Source: a bacterium (GTDB taxonomy: Bacteria; JAMCPX01). Taken from it: DNA of 9,079 bases. The position numbers and the translations under genes are program-made. A model generated the notes under the pieces. It ran no database searches. It was not told the origin of the DNA and was given only the letters and a program-made list of their open reading frames with translations. Below, piece after piece: positions 5,667-9,079 of this stretch. The first letter of the stretch is position 1, and each line of letters starts with the position of its first letter. The DNA is taken from positions 1 to 9,079 of the forward strand of contig JAJYYW010000036.1 of assembly GCA_021800575.1 (NCBI GenBank), read 5' to 3'.

Positions 5667-7043
5667 ATGACCATGCAGCGTGGACAGGCAGGGGGCTTAC
5701 ATAAGCTTGGTTTATTGATCAGAAAGGTTCCTGTTGTTGGTTCAATCGTCTGGTGGATGTACATGATAGCAGCAGCACCGGGGAAGATTTTTGTCCTCTC
5801 TGAAGAGAATGAGAGGCTCAAGGCGTCCAATCAAGAGGTAAAAAAGGAACAAGCAGATCTCAAGAGGAAGCTCGAACAGGCCAATCAGGCGTTAACCGTT
5901 TCCATCAAGGAAATGGATGACGAGGTCAAAGAGTTCGAGCGCAGCACCGGTGAACAACAGAAGAACTACGAGGCCCAGCTCGCAAGTCTCTCCGACATCA
6001 TAACAAAGGAGTGTGTGGAACTGGGGAAATTGAAGGTACGGATCCCGGATCTCCAGCCTGTGTTCATTCATTCCATCTTTCGAAGCGGCAGTACGTACCT
6101 ATGGAACAAATTCAGAAGTACGGGTAAATTCTGGGCGTATCATGAACCCTTCCATGAAGTATTGCTTGCGCTCGAAATCAGAGATCAAAAGAAAATATTC
6201 GGCACCCCCCTTGAAGAGCACACCAAATTTCTGGGGCATCCGCCGACCGACAAACATTATTTCTGGGAGTATTTTACGATCAACAGCAAGGTCCCTGCGT
6301 TTCAGAAGGAGTTTACCCTCGATTTCTTCTGCATCAACCCCGATGAGGGCAAAGAAGATCTGAAAGATTATTTATATTTCCTTATAGGGTACAGCCCTCT
6401 GCGGCCGGTCTTTAAGTTTACAAGAAGCAGTATGAGATCGGGATGGATGAAAAAGCACTTTGATGCCGTCAACATATACCTGCTGAGGCATCCCAGGTTT
6501 CAGTTCGAGTCCTACCAGAGCCATCTGAACAAAGGCAACCCCTATTTTCATACGATGACGTTGATGACCATAGGGAAGAATCAAGATAAGAACAGCTTAT
6601 TCGCAGAGTTGTCCAGCCGCTACAACATACCCCGCAATGATTCAGTCAACTTCAAAGACGAAATGGCATGGTATACGAATGAAGTACTGCCTCATTTAAA
6701 AACGAAAGAGTTATACGTCTTATTCTACGGTATATGGCTGTGCTCCCTGATAGAGAATCTTCGCATACATGCTATATTTTTTAACATAGACGCTGTCGAT
6801 GCATCACCGGAAGAAAAGCAGAGAATGACGGCAGAATTGAAACACTATAATATCGATCTGGATTTGTCGGACTGCAGCATTGCGCGCTCTGCAAACCTGT
6901 CACTACACAATCATGAATTTGATGAAGCAGAGCAAGAAGTTCACAGAACAATCAGGCGTCTCAATCTATACGATAAAGGGCTTGTCGATCAGGCTGAGGA
7001 GTATATGAAAAACAAGGTATTCGATGCACGGTTGGGCGTATGA
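5667..7043 (+). CDS. Membrane-associated coiled-coil sulfotransferase
   Basis: The 458-aa protein is predicted to move sulfate from PAPS to a hydroxyl, probably on a cell-surface polysaccharide or its lipid carrier. In order: a hydrophobic segment with the motif IRKVPVVGSIVWWMYMIAAA (about 18-37); a Glu/Lys-rich coiled coil (about 44-120); then a sulfotransferase-like domain. Its 5'-phosphosulfate loop is FIHSIFRSGSTYLW (133-146), followed by HEPF (159-162), where related enzymes have a Y/H-E-P. A 3'-phosphate-binding segment VNIYLLRHPRFQFESY (268-283) supplies Arg274 and Ser282. The start ATG 5667 has GGAG 5 nt upstream; ATG 5673 is an alternative. It overlaps the next gene by 4 nt (ATGA). 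The cysC gene just upstream supports PAPS use. The acceptor is unknown. Confidence 0.75.
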   Translation: MTMQRGQAGGLHKLGLLIRKVPVVGSIVWWMYMIAAAPGKIFVLSEENERLKASNQEVKKEQADLKRKLEQANQALTVSIKEMDDEVKEFERSTGEQQKNYEAQLASLSDIITKECVELGKLKVRIPDLQPVFIHSIFRSGSTYLWNKFRSTGKFWAYHEPFHEVLLALEIRDQKKIFGTPLEEHTKFLGHPPTDKHYFWEYFTINSKVPAFQKEFTLDFFCINPDEGKEDLKDYLYFLIGYSPLRPVFKFTRSSMRSGWMKKHFDAVNIYLLRHPRFQFESYQSHLNKGNPYFHTMTLMTIGKNQDKNSLFAELSSRYNIPRNDSVNFKDEMAWYTNEVLPHLKTKELYVLFYGIWLCSLIENLRIHAIFFNIDAVDASPEEKQRMTAELKHYNIDLDLSDCSIARSANLSLHNHEFDEAEQEVHRTIRRLNLYDKGLVDQAEEYMKNKVFDARLGV

Positions 7044-8416
7044 ATAACAAACCTGTACCTCAAATCAACGTAGACGAAGTCATGAAAAAGATCAGGGAAG
7101 AACTGTCCAGAAGGAAGGCAGAGGCATTGAGGACCGATGCCGCAAAAATAAGAAAAACAAGGATCTGGATGCTGGTCAAATGGTTACAGCAAAACCTGAA
7201 AAAATTTCCGTTTTACCGCTTGTTGTATGGGGTCGCTTTACGATTCAAGAAATTTATCCCCGAACAAAAAGAATACCTATTATTGGAAGACTTCCTGAAG
7301 TACGACGATGAAGCATTCATCACGCATGCATACGCTCATATTCTGAAAAGAACTCCGGATGACGAGGGTTTTAACCTTTATGTGTCCAGGTTGACCACGC
7401 ATACGTTCAATAAAATCCAGATACTGGGGGCACTGCGATACTCAAACGAGGGAAGAGGAAAGGGTGTTGTCGTCAAAGGGCTTTTTCCCAGGTACCTGGT
7501 CAACACAATCTATCGTGTTCCGGTACTGGGATATATGGTGCGGCTTGTAACGGCTGTAGTCCAACTTCCCAGAATAGTAAGAAATGTTGAACAATACGGC
7601 GCATATACAGCGCGTATGGTCAAACAATTCGATGAAAATATCACCCATCTGGACACACGGTTATCGGACAAAGCCGATGTTCACTCCCTCAATAAGGTCA
7701 GAGATGATCTTACCGCACGGCTCGAAACCAAAGCGGAAGCTGTAACCGTAGAACCAAGTGTACTGAACCCCCTGTACGTGGCATTTGAGAACAGGTTCCG
7801 GGGTACACGTGAAGATATCAAAGAGAGGCTCAAGGTCTATCTGCCGTATGTCGAAATGATAAAGCACGGCAGAGATGCTGTAACACTTCTCGATGCAGGA
7901 TGCGGCAGGGGGGAGTGGCTGGAGCTGATGAAGGAACAGGGGAATACTGCAAGGGGTGTCGACTGTAACAGGCTCATGGTGCAACAATGTACAGACCAGG
8001 GCTTTTCTGCAATTGAAGCAGATGCGGTTGAATACTTAAAAAAACAAGCGCCAGGTTCCCTGGATATAATCACCGGATTTCATATCGTGGAACACCTGCC
8101 GTTCAAGACGGTGCTGGATCTGTTCGACACCTGCCTGCGTGCCTTAAAGCCCGGGGGCATGATAATAGTAGAAACGCCCAACCCCGAGAATCTGATTGTT
8201 GGAGCGTGTAATTTTTACACCGATCCTACACACCTGCATCCCCTGCCTCCGGACACACTGCAGTTCCTTGCAGAACAAAGGGGGTTTGCCAACATTGAAC
8301 TACTGCGGCTTCATACCATGAGGGAACCGGGTCACCCTGCAGGGAAATCGGCAGACAATGATATTGTACAGAGAATGAACATGGAACAGGATTACGCACT
8401 CATAGGGTACAAGTGA
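7040..8416 (+). CDS. DUF4214 - coiled-coil - SAM methyltransferase fusion
   Basis: This 458-aa protein has several parts. The N-terminus has the VDEVMKKIREELSRR motif (11-25), seen at the start of many polysaccharide-locus enzymes. Residues about 83-140 match DUF4214 (ITHAYAHILKRTPDDEGFNLY), associated with sugar-polymer and surface proteins. A hydrophobic YRVPVLGYMVRLVTAVVQLP (158-177) leads into a coiled coil (about 180-240). The C-terminal class I methyltransferase has SAM motif LLDAGCGRGEW (283-293), acidic D308 in GVDCN, then FHIVEHL (347-353), LKPGGMIIVETPNPEN and FYTDPTHLHPLPP. This family occurs in O-antigen and capsule clusters and probably methylates a sugar hydroxyl or caps a chain. 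It overlaps its neighbours by 4 nt upstream (ATGA) and 1 nt downstream (TGATG). The acceptor cannot be deduced. Confidence 0.85.
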   Translation: MNNKPVPQINVDEVMKKIREELSRRKAEALRTDAAKIRKTRIWMLVKWLQQNLKKFPFYRLLYGVALRFKKFIPEQKEYLLLEDFLKYDDEAFITHAYAHILKRTPDDEGFNLYVSRLTTHTFNKIQILGALRYSNEGRGKGVVVKGLFPRYLVNTIYRVPVLGYMVRLVTAVVQLPRIVRNVEQYGAYTARMVKQFDENITHLDTRLSDKADVHSLNKVRDDLTARLETKAEAVTVEPSVLNPLYVAFENRFRGTREDIKERLKVYLPYVEMIKHGRDAVTLLDAGCGRGEWLELMKEQGNTARGVDCNRLMVQQCTDQGFSAIEADAVEYLKKQAPGSLDIITGFHIVEHLPFKTVLDLFDTCLRALKPGGMIIVETPNPENLIVGACNFYTDPTHLHPLPPDTLQFLAEQRGFANIELLRLHTMREPGHPAGKSADNDIVQRMNMEQDYALIGYK

Positions 8417-9079
8417 TGAAGATAGCAGTCCTTGCTGTGGCTTCAAAAACCGGAGAACAGGGTGGTGCCGAGAGATTTTATGAAGGCCTGGTGAATGCGT
8501 TAAATTCAACCGGAATTAATACTGAAATAATCAGTCGGGTGAGCGATGAATCGAGTTTTGATACGATAAAAGAGACGCTCCTCAATTTCTACGACTTGGA
8601 TTTATCAGCTTACGACGGAGTAATCTCTACAAAAGCACCATCTTATTTTGTTCAACATAAAAATCATGTTTGTTATTTAGTTCACACAATGCGAATTTTT
8701 TATGATATCTTTGAAAAAGAATTTCCCTATCCGACTTCAGAATTATTAGAACAAAGAAAATTTATTGTTTCATTGGATTCCGCCGTGTTAGCGTATCCAC
8801 ATATAAAAAAAATATATACTATTGGAAATACTGTTTCAAACAGATTACTACAGTATAATAACCTAAAAAGTGAAGTCCTTTATCCCGCACTATCGTACGA
8901 TAAATTTAAGGCAGGAGAATATAAAAACTATCTTTTTATGCCGGGTAGATTGCACAGATGGAAACGAGTTGATTTAATTATTAAAGCAATGAAACATGTT
9001 CAGCGTCCCATAATACTGAAAATAGCGGGTACAGGTGAGGATGAAGAAAGGCTTCACGAGATAGCAAATAAAGATAAAA
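8416..9079 (+). CDS. GT4-type glycosyltransferase, 5' part
   Basis: The reading frame opens at ATG 8416, sharing a base with the preceding stop (TGATG), and stays open for 221 codons to the window edge. The start MKIAVLAVASKTGEQGGAER is the N-terminal Rossmann strand and Gly-rich loop of GT-B glycosyltransferases, normally the acceptor-side domain. From about residue 175, YLFMPGRLHRWKRVDLIIKA and LKIAGTGEDEERL are the start of the nucleotide-sugar domain of GT4 enzymes (FxGRLxxxKG-like motif and the VGxGxxxxxL equivalent). The EX7E catalytic segment lies beyond the edge. It would add a sugar to the same glycan as the upstream sulfotransferase and methyltransferase. GC is about 49% at 8421-8520 but about 27% at 8641-8820, far below the upstream genes. 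Confidence 0.85.
   Translation, partial: MKIAVLAVASKTGEQGGAERFYEGLVNALNSTGINTEIISRVSDESSFDTIKETLLNFYDLDLSAYDGVISTKAPSYFVQHKNHVCYLVHTMRIFYDIFEKEFPYPTSELLEQRKFIVSLDSAVLAYPHIKKIYTIGNTVSNRLLQYNNLKSEVLYPALSYDKFKAGEYKNYLFMPGRLHRWKRVDLIIKAMKHVQRPIILKIAGTGEDEERLHEIANKDK

Overview
The window is one strand of a Gram-negative bacterial genome: every gene I can support is on the + strand. The outer-membrane receptor, exported lipoprotein and periplasmic binding protein imply a double membrane. GC is fairly high (about 62% in a 60-base stretch of btuD I counted). REP-like palindromes and the style of the polysaccharide genes suggest a Desulfobacterota/Nitrospirota-like environmental bacterium. That placement is inference and is weak.

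Left block (1-4854) is a corrinoid (vitamin B12-type) uptake operon. It holds the 3' end of a BtuB-like TonB-dependent receptor, a lipoprotein predicted to be a seven-bladed beta-propeller, and the BtuF-, BtuC- and BtuD-like parts of a class III ABC importer. In the model, the receptor carries the ligand over the outer membrane, BtuF binds it in the periplasm, and BtuCD drives it into the cytoplasm. The propeller sits where a surface capture protein would be useful and resembles in architecture the BtuG lipoproteins of Bacteroidota. Two oddities stand out. The receptor has an in-frame TAG where a conserved Tyr is expected. The 5' end of btuF carries three REP-like palindromes, two of them read as protein sequence.

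The middle (4855-5123) is a 269-bp non-coding junction. It has a GC-rich hairpin after btuD and a near-consensus sigma70 promoter (TTGACG-17-TATACT) that should start the next operon.

Right block (5124-9079) is a surface-glycan modification and assembly operon: adenylylsulfate kinase (makes PAPS), a coiled-coil sulfotransferase (likely PAPS user), a DUF4214/coiled-coil/methyltransferase fusion, and the 5' part of a GT4-type glycosyltransferase running off the window. The last three genes overlap by 4 or 1 nt, so they are probably translationally coupled. The sulfotransferase and methyltransferase share a short hydrophobic module followed by a coiled coil, suggesting both work tethered at the membrane. 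GC falls to about 27% inside the glycosyltransferase gene, a sign of transfer that is common in glycan loci.
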